DNA of 64,000 nt from Buttiauxella gaviniae ATCC 51604 (lineage in GTDB: Bacteria; Pseudomonadota; Gammaproteobacteria; Enterobacterales; Enterobacteriaceae): contig NZ_LXEP01000020.1 in assembly GCF_001654835.1 (NCBI RefSeq), forward strand, positions 1 through 64,000, written 5' to 3'. Below, in pieces: positions 15,542-24,874 of the stretch (position 1 is its first letter; each line of letters starts with the position of its first letter). Position numbers and translations under genes: made by a program. The notes beneath the pieces are model-generated. The model did no database searches and was not told the origin of the DNA. It saw nothing but the letters and a program-made list of their open reading frames with translations.

Positions 15542-17692
15542 ATGAAAAAAATTACCAGCGTCTGCCCTTACTGTGGTGCAGGCTGCAAACTGAAACTGGT
15601 TGTTGAGAAGAACAAAATTATCCGTGCCGAAGCGGCTGATGGCGTGACTAACCAAAATGAACTCTGCCTGAAAGGCTATTACGGCTGGGATTTTCTCAAC
15701 GATACCAAGCTGCTAACACCGCGTCTGACGCAGCCAATGATCCGCTATGAAAAAGGCGGCAAGCTTCAGCCGGTGAGCTGGGAAGAGGCGATTAGCTACA
15801 CGGCTAAACGCCTGAAAGCTATCAAAGAGCAGCATGGCCCACGCTCAATTATGACGACAGGCTCGTCACGTGGGACAGGTAACGAAACCAACTATGTGAT
15901 GCAGAAGTTTGCACGCGGTGTGCTGCATACCAACAACGTTGACTGCTGTGCGCGTGTTTGCCACGGGCCGTCGGTCGCAGGTTTGCAGGTGACGCTGGGT
16001 AATGGCGCGATGAGTAACTCCATCGGCGATATCGAAAACTCAAAATGCCTGTTGGTGTTCGGCTATAACTGCGCCGATTCGCACCCGATCGTGGCGCGTC
16101 GTGTGATTAAAGCCAAAGAACATGGCGCGAAAATCATTGTTTGCGATCCGCGCCGGATCGAAACCGCGCGTATTGCCGATCAGCATCTGCAACTGAAAAA
16201 CGGCTGCAATATGGCGCTGGTGAATGCCTTTGGTTACGTGCTGCTCGAAGAGAATCTCTACGACACCGAGTACGTTGCGAAATTTGCCGAAGGTCTGGAC
16301 GCTTACCGTGAAGTGGTTAAAGGCTACGCGCCAGAAGACGTTGAGCACCTGACCGGTGTTCCGGCGCACCAGGTGCGTCAGGCAATGCGTACTTTTGCCG
16401 CCGCACCTTCAGCCACCATTATGTGGGGTATGGGCGTGACACAGTTCGGCCAGGCGGTTGACGTAGTGAAAGGGCTTTCAAGCCTTGCGCTGCTGACTGG
16501 AAACCTCGGGCGTGAAAACGTCGGCGTTGGCCCGGTTCGTGGCCAGAACAACGTGCAGGGCGCGTGTGACATGGGCGTGCTACCAAACCAGTTCCCGGGT
16601 TACCAGGATGTGGTTGACCCAGAAGTACGTGCGAAATTCGCCAAAGCCTGGGGCATCAACGTTGAAGATATGGACGACCAGGTTGGCGTGCGTATCACCG
16701 AAGTACCGCATATGGCTATCCATGGCGAGATGAAAGCCTACTACATCATGGGCGAAGACCCGTTGCAGACCGAAGCCGATCTTGGCCTGGTACGCAAAGG
16801 TTTTGAAGCGCTCGATTTTGTCGTCGTGCAGGACATCTTTATGACCAAAACCGCTGAAGTGGCCGACGTTATTTTGCCAGCCACTTCCTGGGGCGAACAC
16901 GGCGGCGTGTTTACTTGTGCTGACCGCGGTTTCCAGCGTTTTGAAAAAGCCATTGATGCGAAGTACAACGTCAAACGTGACTGGGAAATTATCAGCCTGC
17001 TCGCCACCGAGATGGGCTACCCAATGCACTACGACAACAACCAGCAAATCTGGGACGAACTGCGTGAACTCTGCCCGCTTTTCTATGGCGTAACCTACGA
17101 GAAAATGGGCGATATGGGCCATGTACAGTGGCCGTGTCCGACACTTGATCACCCGGGTACGCCGTATCTCTACAAAGACAGCAAGTTCGACACCCCAACC
17201 GGCAAAGGCCAGCTGTTTGCTGCGCAGTGGCGTGCGCCAGCCGAAGTACCGGATGCCGAATATCCACTGGTGCTGTGCACCGTGCGTGAAGTCGGCCACT
17301 ACTCCTGCCGTTCAATGACCGGGAACTGTGCTGCATTGCAGACTCTGGCCGATGAACCTGGTTTTGTGCAGATGAACCCGACAGATGCCAACCTGCTTGG
17401 GATTAAAGACAAGCAACTGGTGTGGGTCAGTTCGCGTCGCGGCAAAGTTATCAGCCGTGCCGAAGTGAACGAGCGCATTAACGTGGGCTCGGTGTACATG
17501 ACTTACCAGTGGTGGATTGGGGCTTGTAATGAGCTGACTCAGGACAACCTTGACCCGATATCCAAAACACCGGAAACCAAGTATTGCGCGGTCAACGTCA
17601 GCCAAATTGCCGACCAGCAGTGGGCAGAAAACTACGCTCAGACGACGTATAGCGATATGAAAGCGCGTTTGCGCCAGGCAGTAGAAGCTTAA
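15542..17692 (+). CDS. fdhF: Formate dehydrogenase H, cysteine (non-selenocysteine) variant
   Basis: Molybdopterin enzyme that oxidises formate to CO2 and feeds electrons to hydrogenase 3. The 716-residue protein matches the E. coli enzyme along its length. The N-terminal 4Fe-4S ligands are VCPYCGAGC (Cys8, 11, 15) and LCLKG (Cys42), with the electron-path Lys44. The catalytic segment is [15 protein letters not shown]: residue 140 is cysteine (TGC at 15959-15961) where E. coli FdhF has selenocysteine encoded by TGA, followed by the conserved His141. The substrate arginine region [11 protein letters not shown] is intact. No frameshift or internal stop is present. Cysteine versions of this enzyme are known to work, but more slowly. 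Confidence 0.97.
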   Translation: MKKITSVCPYCGAGCKLKLVVEKNKIIRAEAADGVTNQNELCLKGYYGWDFLNDTKLLTPRLTQPMIRYEKGGKLQPVSWEEAISYTAKRLKAIKEQHGPRSIMTTGSSRGTGNETNYVMQKFARGVLHTNNVDCCARVCHGPSVAGLQVTLGNGAMSNSIGDIENSKCLLVFGYNCADSHPIVARRVIKAKEHGAKIIVCDPRRIETARIADQHLQLKNGCNMALVNAFGYVLLEENLYDTEYVAKFAEGLDAYREVVKGYAPEDVEHLTGVPAHQVRQAMRTFAAAPSATIMWGMGVTQFGQAVDVVKGLSSLALLTGNLGRENVGVGPVRGQNNVQGACDMGVLPNQFPGYQDVVDPEVRAKFAKAWGINVEDMDDQVGVRITEVPHMAIHGEMKAYYIMGEDPLQTEADLGLVRKGFEALDFVVVQDIFMTKTAEVADVILPATSWGEHGGVFTCADRGFQRFEKAIDAKYNVKRDWEIISLLATEMGYPMHYDNNQQIWDELRELCPLFYGVTYEKMGDMGHVQWPCPTLDHPGTPYLYKDSKFDTPTGKGQLFAAQWRAPAEVPDAEYPLVLCTVREVGHYSCRSMTGNCAALQTLADEPGFVQMNPTDANLLGIKDKQLVWVSSRRGKVISRAEVNERINVGSVYMTYQWWIGACNELTQDNLDPISKTPETKYCAVNVSQIADQQWAENYAQTTYSDMKARLRQAVEA
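15973..15989 (+). other. Degenerate SECIS-like hairpin after the Cys140 codon
   Basis: The sequence GGTCGCAGGTTTGCAGG occupies the place of the E. coli fdhF SECIS apical hairpin (recalled as GGUUGCAGGUCUGCACC). The upper GC/GC pairs and the GU of the loop persist. The essential bulged U is now C, and the lower GGU/ACC pairs are broken (ACC became AGG). Confidence 0.6.
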
Positions 17693-17695
17693 AAC

Positions 17696-17762
17696 GGTGG
17701 ATGACGCTGCGCTAATCCCTCCTACGGGTTTTGTAGGTCGGATTAGCGTAAGCGACATCCGA
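17696..17762. repeat. REP-like palindromic element between fdhF and hypF
   Basis: GGTGGATGACGCTGCGCTAATC and GGATTAGCGTAAGCGACATCC form the arms around CTACGGGTTTTGTAGG. It starts at the fdhF stop and fills most of the spacer before hypF. Confidence 0.75.
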
Positions 17763-17789
17763 AAAAATTTCCCCATACGAGTACCAATA

Positions 17790-20027
17790 GTGAATTTTAA
17801 CGGCGTGATGCTACGCATTCGCGGCAAAGTACAGGGCGTTGGCTTCAGGCCATTCGTCTGGCAACTGGCACAACTTCTCAAACTCACAGGCGATGTCTGC
17901 AATGACGGCGCCGGTGTGTTGGTGCGCCTGACTTCCCCCGCCGATGCGTTTATCACCCAGCTTCACGCCAAATGCCCGCCACTGGCGCGTATCGATAGCA
18001 TTGAACAATCGACAATGCTGTGGGAAACACGCCCCCATGATTTCACCATTCGCCACAGCGCGAGCAGCTCGATGGACACGCAAATCGTTCCGGATGCCGC
18101 AACCTGTCCGGATTGCCTGCGCGAGCTGAATGACCCGCACGATCGTCGCTACCGTTATCCGTTTATCAACTGCACCCACTGTGGCCCGCGCTTTACGATA
18201 ATTAATGCCATGCCCTATGACCGCCCAAACACGGTGATGGCTGCGTTCCCGCTCTGCCCGGCGTGCGAAAAAGAGTACCGCGACCCAATGGACCGCCGCT
18301 TCCATGCCCAGCCTGTCGCCTGCCCTGAGTGCGGGCCGCAAATTAGCTGGCAATGTGGCGAGCAAAAACTTGCGCGCGAAGAGGCGTTACAAGCAGCCAT
18401 TGCAGCGTTAAAAGACGGGAAAATCGTCGCGATTAAAGGGCTGGGTGGGTTCCACCTGGCGGTTGATGCAAGCAACGATGCCGCCGTTTCGCGCTTACGC
18501 GCCCGCAAACATCGCCCTTCTAAACCGCTGGCTGTCATGCTGCCCGATTCGCACCGGTTGCCCGCAGAGGTAACGGCACAGCTCAACACGCCAGCGGCAC
18601 CGATTGTGCTAATGGCGAAATCTGCTTTGCACGGGTTAAGCACGTTTATCGCCCCGGGCCTAAGCGAAGTTGGCGTGATGTTACCCGCCAACCCGCTACA
18701 ACACCTTTTGATGCAGGATTTTGGCGGCCCGCTGGTGATGACATCCGGCAATTTAAACGGCAAACCGCCCGCCATAACCAATCAGCAGGCGGTTGAAGAG
18801 TTGGCTGAGATTGCCGACGGCTGGTTGCTGCACAACCGCGATATCGTCCAGCGCATGGATGATTCCGTGGTACGGGCAAACGGTGAGATGCTGCGTCGTG
18901 CCAGAGGTTTTGTGCCAGATGCACTTCCGTTACCCCCAGGTTTTGACGCACTGCCGCCAATTCTGGCGTTAGGCTCTGACCTGAAAAACACCTTCTGCTT
19001 GCTGCGCGGCAACCAGGCGGTGCTGAGCCAGCATCTGGGCGATCTCGCTGAAGAAGGCGTGGAACAGCAGTGGCAAAAAGCGCGCACGTTAATGTGTGAG
19101 ACTTATGATTTTAAAGCGCAATACGTCGCGATAGATGCGCATCCCGGCTACCACAGCTCCCGCATCGGGAAAGAAATGGGTTTGCCAGTGAGCACCGTTT
19201 TACATCATCACGCTCACGCGGTGGCGTGTATGGCTGAACACAACTGGCCACAGGATGCTGGCGATGTGATTGCCCTAACTCTTGATGGCATTGGTTATGG
19301 CGAGAACGACCAGCTGTGGGGCGGCGAATGCCTGCGGGTTAACTATCGCGACTGTGAACATCTCGGGGGCTTGCCTGCAGTGGCGCTGCCTGGTGGTGAC
19401 CTCGCCGCTCGCCAGCCATGGCGTAACCTGCTCGCCCATTGCCTGGCGTTTGTACATGGCTGGCAACGCCACCCGGAAACGGCCGTCATTCGCGCACAAA
19501 ACTGGCCATTGCTGGCCACTGCCATTGAACGTGGCATTAATGCGCCAGTCGCCTCCTCCACGGGCCGCCTTTTCGATGCCGCCGCAGCGGCGCTGCACTG
19601 CACGCCCTTACAGCAAAGCTATGAAGGGGAAGCCGCCTGCCGCTTCGAAGCACTGGCGTCACAAAGTCGCGGGTGCCTCCACCCCGTTACGCTGCCGGTT
19701 ATCGCAGGCCAGCTCGACATGGCGACATTCTGGCAGCAGTGGTTGAGCTGGCATGATTGCGCGTCCGCTCGTGCCTGGGCATTTCATGACGCCCTGGCAA
19801 AAGGTTTTGCTGATTTAGCCCGCAGCCATGCGCAAAGGCTCGCCATAAAGACTCTCGTCTTCAGCGGCGGCGTGCTGCATAACCGCCTGATGCGCGAAAG
19901 ATTTTCGTATCACCTAGCAGATTTCAACCTGCTCTTCCCGACACAGTTGCCTGCCGGTGACGGTGCCCTTGCATTGGGCCAGGCGCTTGTTGCCGCCGCC
20001 CGTATCACCCTTCCCCCACAAGGATAA
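17790..20027 (+). CDS. hypF: Carbamoyltransferase HypF
   Basis: HypF converts carbamoyl phosphate to a carbamoyl adenylate and transfers the group to HypE, the first step to the cyanide ligands of NiFe hydrogenases. The start is a GTG giving (M)[18 protein letters not shown], 745 residues; the longer frame runs back through the REP-like element. An ATG at 17808 is an alternative. Domains in order are acylphosphatase ([11 protein letters not shown]), two zinc fingers (CPDC...CTHC and CPAC...CPEC), a YrdC-like domain ([14 protein letters not shown]), and a Kae1-like domain with [15 protein letters not shown] and [11 protein letters not shown]. It is directly followed by a nickel permease gene. 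Confidence 0.96.
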   Translation: MNFNGVMLRIRGKVQGVGFRPFVWQLAQLLKLTGDVCNDGAGVLVRLTSPADAFITQLHAKCPPLARIDSIEQSTMLWETRPHDFTIRHSASSSMDTQIVPDAATCPDCLRELNDPHDRRYRYPFINCTHCGPRFTIINAMPYDRPNTVMAAFPLCPACEKEYRDPMDRRFHAQPVACPECGPQISWQCGEQKLAREEALQAAIAALKDGKIVAIKGLGGFHLAVDASNDAAVSRLRARKHRPSKPLAVMLPDSHRLPAEVTAQLNTPAAPIVLMAKSALHGLSTFIAPGLSEVGVMLPANPLQHLLMQDFGGPLVMTSGNLNGKPPAITNQQAVEELAEIADGWLLHNRDIVQRMDDSVVRANGEMLRRARGFVPDALPLPPGFDALPPILALGSDLKNTFCLLRGNQAVLSQHLGDLAEEGVEQQWQKARTLMCETYDFKAQYVAIDAHPGYHSSRIGKEMGLPVSTVLHHHAHAVACMAEHNWPQDAGDVIALTLDGIGYGENDQLWGGECLRVNYRDCEHLGGLPAVALPGGDLAARQPWRNLLAHCLAFVHGWQRHPETAVIRAQNWPLLATAIERGINAPVASSTGRLFDAAAAALHCTPLQQSYEGEAACRFEALASQSRGCLHPVTLPVIAGQLDMATFWQQWLSWHDCASARAWAFHDALAKGFADLARSHAQRLAIKTLVFSGGVLHNRLMRERFSYHLADFNLLFPTQLPAGDGALALGQALVAAARITLPPQG

Positions 20028-20028
20028 A

Positions 20029-21054
20029 ATGATGTTATTGCGTGTTCTTCGTGATAATCCGCGTGCCGCTGTTTTGTTGGTGGTTTTAGTCGCAGCCAAT
20101 CTTGCCGCCTGGGCCTGGGCGCTGGTTTCGTTTCACCACAGCACCGCGCTGATGGCCGCCAGTCTACTGGCCTGGTGCTACGGTTTGCGCCATGCGGTGG
20201 ACGCCGACCATATCGCGGCAATTGATAACGTGACGCGCAAGATGATGCAGCAAGGGAAACGCCCGTTTGGTATCGGCGCCTGGTTCTCACTCGGCCATTC
20301 CAGCATTGTGGTGCTGGCGTCTATCGCGATTGCCGCAACCGCGGCAGCATTTCAAAATGATATGGACTGGTTCCATGATGTGGGCGGCGTGATTGGCACT
20401 GCCGTATCGGCGTGTTTCTTGCTGGCAATGGCGCTGGTCAATCTGGTGATTTTACGCGGCGTATGGCGCAATTTCCGTCAGTTAAAACGTGGCGAGTCGC
20501 TGTCTGCCGAAAACACCGATTTTAACGGCGGCGGCATGATGAGCTGGCTATTCCGCTCCACGTTTAAGCTGATTAGCAAAAGCTGGCATATGTATCTGGT
20601 CGGTTTTTTGTTTGGTCTGGGTTTTGATACCGCAACAGAAATTGGCGTATTGGGCATTTCTGCCGCCAGCGCATCCAGCGGGATGTCGATATGGTCGATT
20701 CTGGTGTTCCCAGCGCTGTTTGCCAGCGGCATGGCGCTGATTGATACGCTCGACAATATGATTATGGTTGGCGCTTATGGCTGGGCGTTTAACAAGCCGC
20801 AGCGCAAGCTCTATTACAACATGACGATTACGGGCACATCGGTTGTCGTGGCGCTGTTTATTGGTGGCATGGAAGCGTTAGGGTTGTTAGCGGATAAATT
20901 CAACCTGCACTCCGGTATGTGGAAGTGGGTCGATGCGCTAAATGAAAACCTCGGCAATGCGGGCTTTATTGTGGTTGGGCTGTTTATTGGCTGCTGGATT
21001 GTGTCGATGCTGAACTACCGTTGGAAGGGGTACGATTCGTTGGTGGTTCGCTAA
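20029..21054 (+). CDS. High-affinity nickel/cobalt permease (NiCoT, HoxN/NixA family)
   Basis: Membrane transporter of nickel or cobalt into the cytoplasm. The 341-residue protein has about eight hydrophobic segments and the NiCoT signature RHAVDADHIAAIDNVTR (about residues 54-70) in the second helix. It also has the family motifs LGHSSIV and LGFDTATEIG. The first of two adjacent ATG codons is only 2 bases past the hypF stop, sharing AAGGA upstream (the second, at 20032, has better spacing). Coupling to hypF and the FHL cluster points to nickel supply for HycE. Nickel versus cobalt preference cannot be read from the sequence. Confidence 0.93.
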   Translation: MMLLRVLRDNPRAAVLLVVLVAANLAAWAWALVSFHHSTALMAASLLAWCYGLRHAVDADHIAAIDNVTRKMMQQGKRPFGIGAWFSLGHSSIVVLASIAIAATAAAFQNDMDWFHDVGGVIGTAVSACFLLAMALVNLVILRGVWRNFRQLKRGESLSAENTDFNGGGMMSWLFRSTFKLISKSWHMYLVGFLFGLGFDTATEIGVLGISAASASSGMSIWSILVFPALFASGMALIDTLDNMIMVGAYGWAFNKPQRKLYYNMTITGTSVVVALFIGGMEALGLLADKFNLHSGMWKWVDALNENLGNAGFIVVGLFIGCWIVSMLNYRWKGYDSLVVR

Positions 21055-21061
21055 TCAGGCA

Positions 21062-21089
21062 AACCTTCTCCCTTTCCAGGGAGAAGGTT
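21062..21089. terminator. Bidirectional terminator between nickel permease and avtA
   Basis: Perfect 12-bp stem AACCTTCTCCCT/AGGGAGAAGGTT with a 4-nt loop, in the 43-base gap between convergent genes. Confidence 0.75.
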
Positions 21090-21097
21090 ATTAGAAT

Positions 21098-22351
21098 TTA
21101 CTTCGCTTCAGCCCACGCGCGTTCAATCTCTTCAGCAAGAATCTTCACACCCGCTTCTATTTTCTCCGGCTCCGGCACATAGTTCATGCGCATGCACTGA
21201 TGCGTGTGCGGCCACGGCTTATCAAGTCCTGGGAAGAAGTAATCCCCCGGCACCATCAATACACCGCGCTTTTTCAGGCGCTGATAAAGCAGCTCGGTCG
21301 AAATCGGCAGGTCTTTAAACCACAACCAAAGGAAAATCGCCCCTTCTGGCTTGTGGATCAGGCAGCGTTCTGGCGATAAATAGCGGCGAATAACCGCGAT
21401 CGTGTCCTGAACACGCTGGTAATAGAACGGTTTGATCACTGTTTCAGACAAGCGCAGCAAGTCGTTACGCTTAATCATTTCAGTGGCCATTGCCGGGCCA
21501 ACCCCGCCAGGAGCCAGGCTGATAATGCCGTTCATATTGGTGATAGCGGAAATGATTTTTTCATTGGCGATGATGATGCCACAGCGGCTACCCGGCAAGC
21601 CGAGCTTCGACAGACTCATGCAAAGGATAATGTTCGGATTCCACAACGGGCGTGCCTCGGTGAAAATAATGCCCGGGAACGGTACGCCATATGCGTTATC
21701 AATCACCAGTGGAATACCGTGCTGGTGCGCCAGAGCGTCGAGTTTAATCAGCTCTTCATCGGTAATGACGTTGCCCGTCGGGTTGGTTGGGCGCGACACG
21801 CAAATCATGCCGGTATCCGGGCCAATGTGCAGGTGTTCAAAATCGACGTGATATTTAAACTGGCCTTCTGGCAGCAGCTCGATATTTGGGCGCGTAGAGA
21901 CAAACAGGTCTTCTTCAAGGCCTGAATCGGCATAACCGATGTACTCCGGAGCGAGCGGGAACAGGACTTTTTTAGTGCTGCCATCCGCATAACGACCCGC
22001 GAACAGATTAAACAAGTAGAAAAATGCGCTTTGGCTACCATTAGTCAGTGCAATATTCTGTGGAGCAATATCCCAACCTAATTCTGTACGCAGCATTTCT
22101 GCAAGCGCGCCAAGTAACTCACTTTTCCCCTGCGGACCGTCGTAATTGCATAGTGCATCGGTCATTTTCCCGTTTGCCAGCATGTCTGCCAGTAGATCCT
22201 GGAAGTAGTCGTTCATCGCAGGAATTTGGGCAGGATTACCGCCACCGAGCATGATAGCTCCAGGTGTGCGTAGGCCGTCGTTGAGGTCCTCCATCAGGCG
22301 TGTAATGCCTGCATGGCGGGTAAATTTGTCGCCGAAAAGTGAAAACGTCAT
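21098..22351 (-). CDS. avtA: Valine-pyruvate aminotransferase AvtA
   Basis: PLP-dependent transaminase that makes alanine from pyruvate with valine as amino donor (transaminase C). The 417 residues equal the E. coli length. Visible class I aminotransferase features are the substrate-side GGGNPA, NPTGN (about residue 190), IDNAYG with the cofactor aspartate, and SLSKLGLPGSR with the PLP lysine. It lies downstream of malS on the same strand, as in E. coli, with a REP-like element in the 190-base gap. Confidence 0.96.
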   Translation of the reverse strand: MTFSLFGDKFTRHAGITRLMEDLNDGLRTPGAIMLGGGNPAQIPAMNDYFQDLLADMLANGKMTDALCNYDGPQGKSELLGALAEMLRTELGWDIAPQNIALTNGSQSAFFYLFNLFAGRYADGSTKKVLFPLAPEYIGYADSGLEEDLFVSTRPNIELLPEGQFKYHVDFEHLHIGPDTGMICVSRPTNPTGNVITDEELIKLDALAHQHGIPLVIDNAYGVPFPGIIFTEARPLWNPNIILCMSLSKLGLPGSRCGIIIANEKIISAITNMNGIISLAPGGVGPAMATEMIKRNDLLRLSETVIKPFYYQRVQDTIAVIRRYLSPERCLIHKPEGAIFLWLWFKDLPISTELLYQRLKKRGVLMVPGDYFFPGLDKPWPHTHQCMRMNYVPEPEKIEAGVKILAEEIERAWAEAK

Positions 22352-22482
22352 AGCGTAGATCTGTCTTTGACTATCAAAAAGAGGCTAACCATAGCGCCGG
22401 AGAAGACATGGTGCAAACGCATTAAGGATAGTTGCAGTCATGGAATATGCTGCTTTAGATAAGATAAAAAGCATTAAGTACT

Positions 22483-22536
22483 GCGCTTCGCTTTGCGGCC
22501 TACAAGTGCATTTGTAGAGCGGGTAAGCGAAGCGCC
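22483..22536. repeat. REP-like palindrome between malS and avtA
   Basis: GCGCTTCGCTTTGCGGCCTA and GAGCGGGTAAGCGAAGCGCC form an imperfect stem around AAGTGCATTTGT. It lies just after the malS stop. Confidence 0.65.
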
Positions 22537-22541
22537 ATTCG

Positions 22542-24560
22542 TTATTGATTCCCCGCCCAAACGACCATTACTTTGTCGCCTGCAGATTCACGGCTAAAGC
22601 CGTACCCTTGCTTCATGCTCAGTGTGTTCTGCATGCCCGCGCCAATTGCCGGGTGGCGGGCTCGGAACTGGCTGATTTTCTGCCAGTGCGACAGAGTGGC
22701 AACATTTTGCCCCCAGTTCATATCAGAACGAGTTCCCTGAAGCGGGTCGGAACCTGTCGGGCCAAATGGGCGCTCAGTCTCATCACCATAGAAAATCTGC
22801 ACCGCTCCAGGTGCCAGCAACAGCAATTCGGCCGCACGCTGACCGCCTTCGCGGAACAGGCGAGTATCATGCGAGGAAAGGTAGCTAAGCACATTGAAAT
22901 CCTGCAACTTAGTCGCCATCTGCTGCCAGGTGAGATCGATGTTTGCCAGGCAATCCACCGCTTTTGCCGCTTGTTCCTGATAATCAAAATTGATCATCGC
23001 GTCAAAGCCGCTGTTGTAGTAATCGCTCCGCATCACGCCGTGGCCCCAGGACTCACCCGTCATCCAGAACGGCGCATCATCCAGCTTTTTATCTGGATTA
23101 GCTTTTTTCCATTCGGCCAGTGCAGTAACAGATTGCTCTTTAAGCTGCTGCCAGCCGGCTTTTTCGACATGCTTTGCCGTATCCACCCGGAATCCGTCGA
23201 TGCCGTAATCACGCACCCATTGGCTGAGCCAATGCGTCAGATAATCTCGCACCGTAGCACCCGCCATTTCTTTTGCTTTGGTATCGGGTTTATTGCGATA
23301 AAAGATCGGCAAGCCCGCCGGTTGTGTGGATTCCGTTTTTAAATCAGGCAGGAAGGCCAACGACATGGTGAGGTCGTCAAATCCAGGGGAGTCGTAATTG
23401 CCAATATCGGTGCGAATCCAGTTTTTCCCCCACCAGTTTTGCCAGGCCGTTTTATCACCAAAGTTGATGTAATCATTAAAGGAGTGCCAGCTCTGGCCAG
23501 GGCCTGGTTTCCAGTCTGTCCAGTGCTTGCCGAGGGTTTTAGTCAGCTCGTCATCTTTAAGATACAGCGCACCAAAATCGTACTCCTGCATATCGGCAAG
23601 CGTTGCATAACCTGTATGGTTCATCACGATGTCGAACAAAATTCGAATGCCGCGTTTATGGGCTTCGTCTACCAGCGTACGTAGTTCGTCCTCAGTCCCC
23701 ATATTGGCATCGAGTTTTGTCCAGTCCATGGTGTAGTAACCATGGTAGGCGTAGTGTGGGAAATCCCCTTTTGTGCCGCCACCAACCCAACCGTGAATTT
23801 GCTCGAGAGGCGAGCTTATCCACAATGCGTTCACACCCAGTTGCTGTAGATAATCGAGTTTTTGGGTTAGTCCAGCCAGGTCACCACCGTGGAACGTGCC
23901 GATCTCTTGCATTCCATCTTTATGGCGGCCATAGCTGTTATCGTTTTTCGGATTCCCATTCTCAAAGCGGTCAGTCAGCACAAAATAGACCGTCGCGTTG
24001 TGCCAGCTAAACGGAGCGGTCTGTTTGGTAGAGGCTGATTCCAGAAGCAACAGGCCGTTGCTATTTGCCGCAGGCATCAGCATAACCTGGCCTTGTTTCA
24101 CCGTGGCGGTGGCACCACTGTAGAAATCACGCACTTCGCTGCCCTCTGCGAAGGTTTTACTGACATCAATGGTCAACGGTTTACCATCCCATTTCGGGCA
24201 CTGACGGGTGACATCAACAGGAGCGGCTTGTGCCTCGCTATTGACGCTCAGGATGAGCGTAGGAGTGCCACTGCGCGTATCAATTTGAACCCGATACTCT
24301 CCTTCACGAAATAAACGCCAGACGGGTGCTTCCCCTTCGCAAGGTTTAAGCGACAGCGCCTGGTTAAGTTTGATTGATTCCGCAGGTTGCCAGCATGACT
24401 GATCTGATTTAAGACTGAGCGGTAATATGCCTTTCGCAAGCTTACCTTCGCTCACAAATAGCCCTGGATTTTGCTCTTTAAACGCAGGTAAACCGGGAGC
24501 TGTCCAGGCGGCTTGTACCAGTCCAGGGAACAGGAGAAATAGCAGAGGTAATTTTTTCAT
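22542..24560 (-). CDS. malS: Periplasmic alpha-amylase MalS
   Basis: Exported alpha-amylase that cuts maltodextrins in the periplasm for the maltose system. The 672-residue precursor begins with a signal peptide (MKKLPLLFLLFPGLVQA). Glycoside hydrolase family 13 motifs are present in order: DIVMNHTG, GFRVDTAKHVE with the nucleophile aspartate, TGESWGHG with the acid/base glutamate, and LSSHDTRLF. An N-terminal beta-rich domain with cysteines precedes the barrel. MalT-box-like repeats lie 55-90 bases upstream. Confidence 0.96.
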   Translation of the reverse strand: MKKLPLLFLLFPGLVQAAWTAPGLPAFKEQNPGLFVSEGKLAKGILPLSLKSDQSCWQPAESIKLNQALSLKPCEGEAPVWRLFREGEYRVQIDTRSGTPTLILSVNSEAQAAPVDVTRQCPKWDGKPLTIDVSKTFAEGSEVRDFYSGATATVKQGQVMLMPAANSNGLLLLESASTKQTAPFSWHNATVYFVLTDRFENGNPKNDNSYGRHKDGMQEIGTFHGGDLAGLTQKLDYLQQLGVNALWISSPLEQIHGWVGGGTKGDFPHYAYHGYYTMDWTKLDANMGTEDELRTLVDEAHKRGIRILFDIVMNHTGYATLADMQEYDFGALYLKDDELTKTLGKHWTDWKPGPGQSWHSFNDYINFGDKTAWQNWWGKNWIRTDIGNYDSPGFDDLTMSLAFLPDLKTESTQPAGLPIFYRNKPDTKAKEMAGATVRDYLTHWLSQWVRDYGIDGFRVDTAKHVEKAGWQQLKEQSVTALAEWKKANPDKKLDDAPFWMTGESWGHGVMRSDYYNSGFDAMINFDYQEQAAKAVDCLANIDLTWQQMATKLQDFNVLSYLSSHDTRLFREGGQRAAELLLLAPGAVQIFYGDETERPFGPTGSDPLQGTRSDMNWGQNVATLSHWQKISQFRARHPAIGAGMQNTLSMKQGYGFSRESAGDKVMVVWAGNQ

Positions 24561-24617
24561 AGGGTTAAGCCCGTGTTTATCTTTTATTCAGTTTGGCACT
24601 GTTTTAATTAACTGAAT

Positions 24618-24648
24618 TCATCCTCAAAATGGATAGTTGGGGATGAGA
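24618..24648. promoter_or_regulatory. Two MalT-box-like sites upstream of malS
   Basis: GGGGATGAGA at 24639-24648 and the inverted TCATCCTC (GAGGATGA) at 24618-24625 resemble the MalT box GGGGA(T/G)GAGG. They lie in the 314-base malS-bax gap, which otherwise holds only AT-rich promoter sequence. Confidence 0.55.
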
Positions 24649-24874
24649 TAATAGGGTGAGTGACGGGGTTATCAGTTTGCTCAAATATGGGATAACCATC
24701 GCATATTACGATACTTTTTACCGTCATAAGAAGATCGTACGTGACATCAATTAAGAATCGGATTATTTATTTTGGTGCTCAGAAGGTCTAAATTTGTTAG
24801 TATCCGCGTTTACTTTATTCGAAACCTTTTATAAATAAGGCACTGGAAACGTAACGATCCGACCAGGAGATCTA

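Noticed and set aside
17697-17789. Longer HypF N-terminus
   Set aside because: These codons are the REP-like element and have no counterpart in HypF; the family N-terminus begins at the GTG at 17790.
24561-24874. Possible small gene in the malS-bax gap
   Set aside because: No frame with a ribosome site was found; the gap is explained by MalT boxes and promoters.
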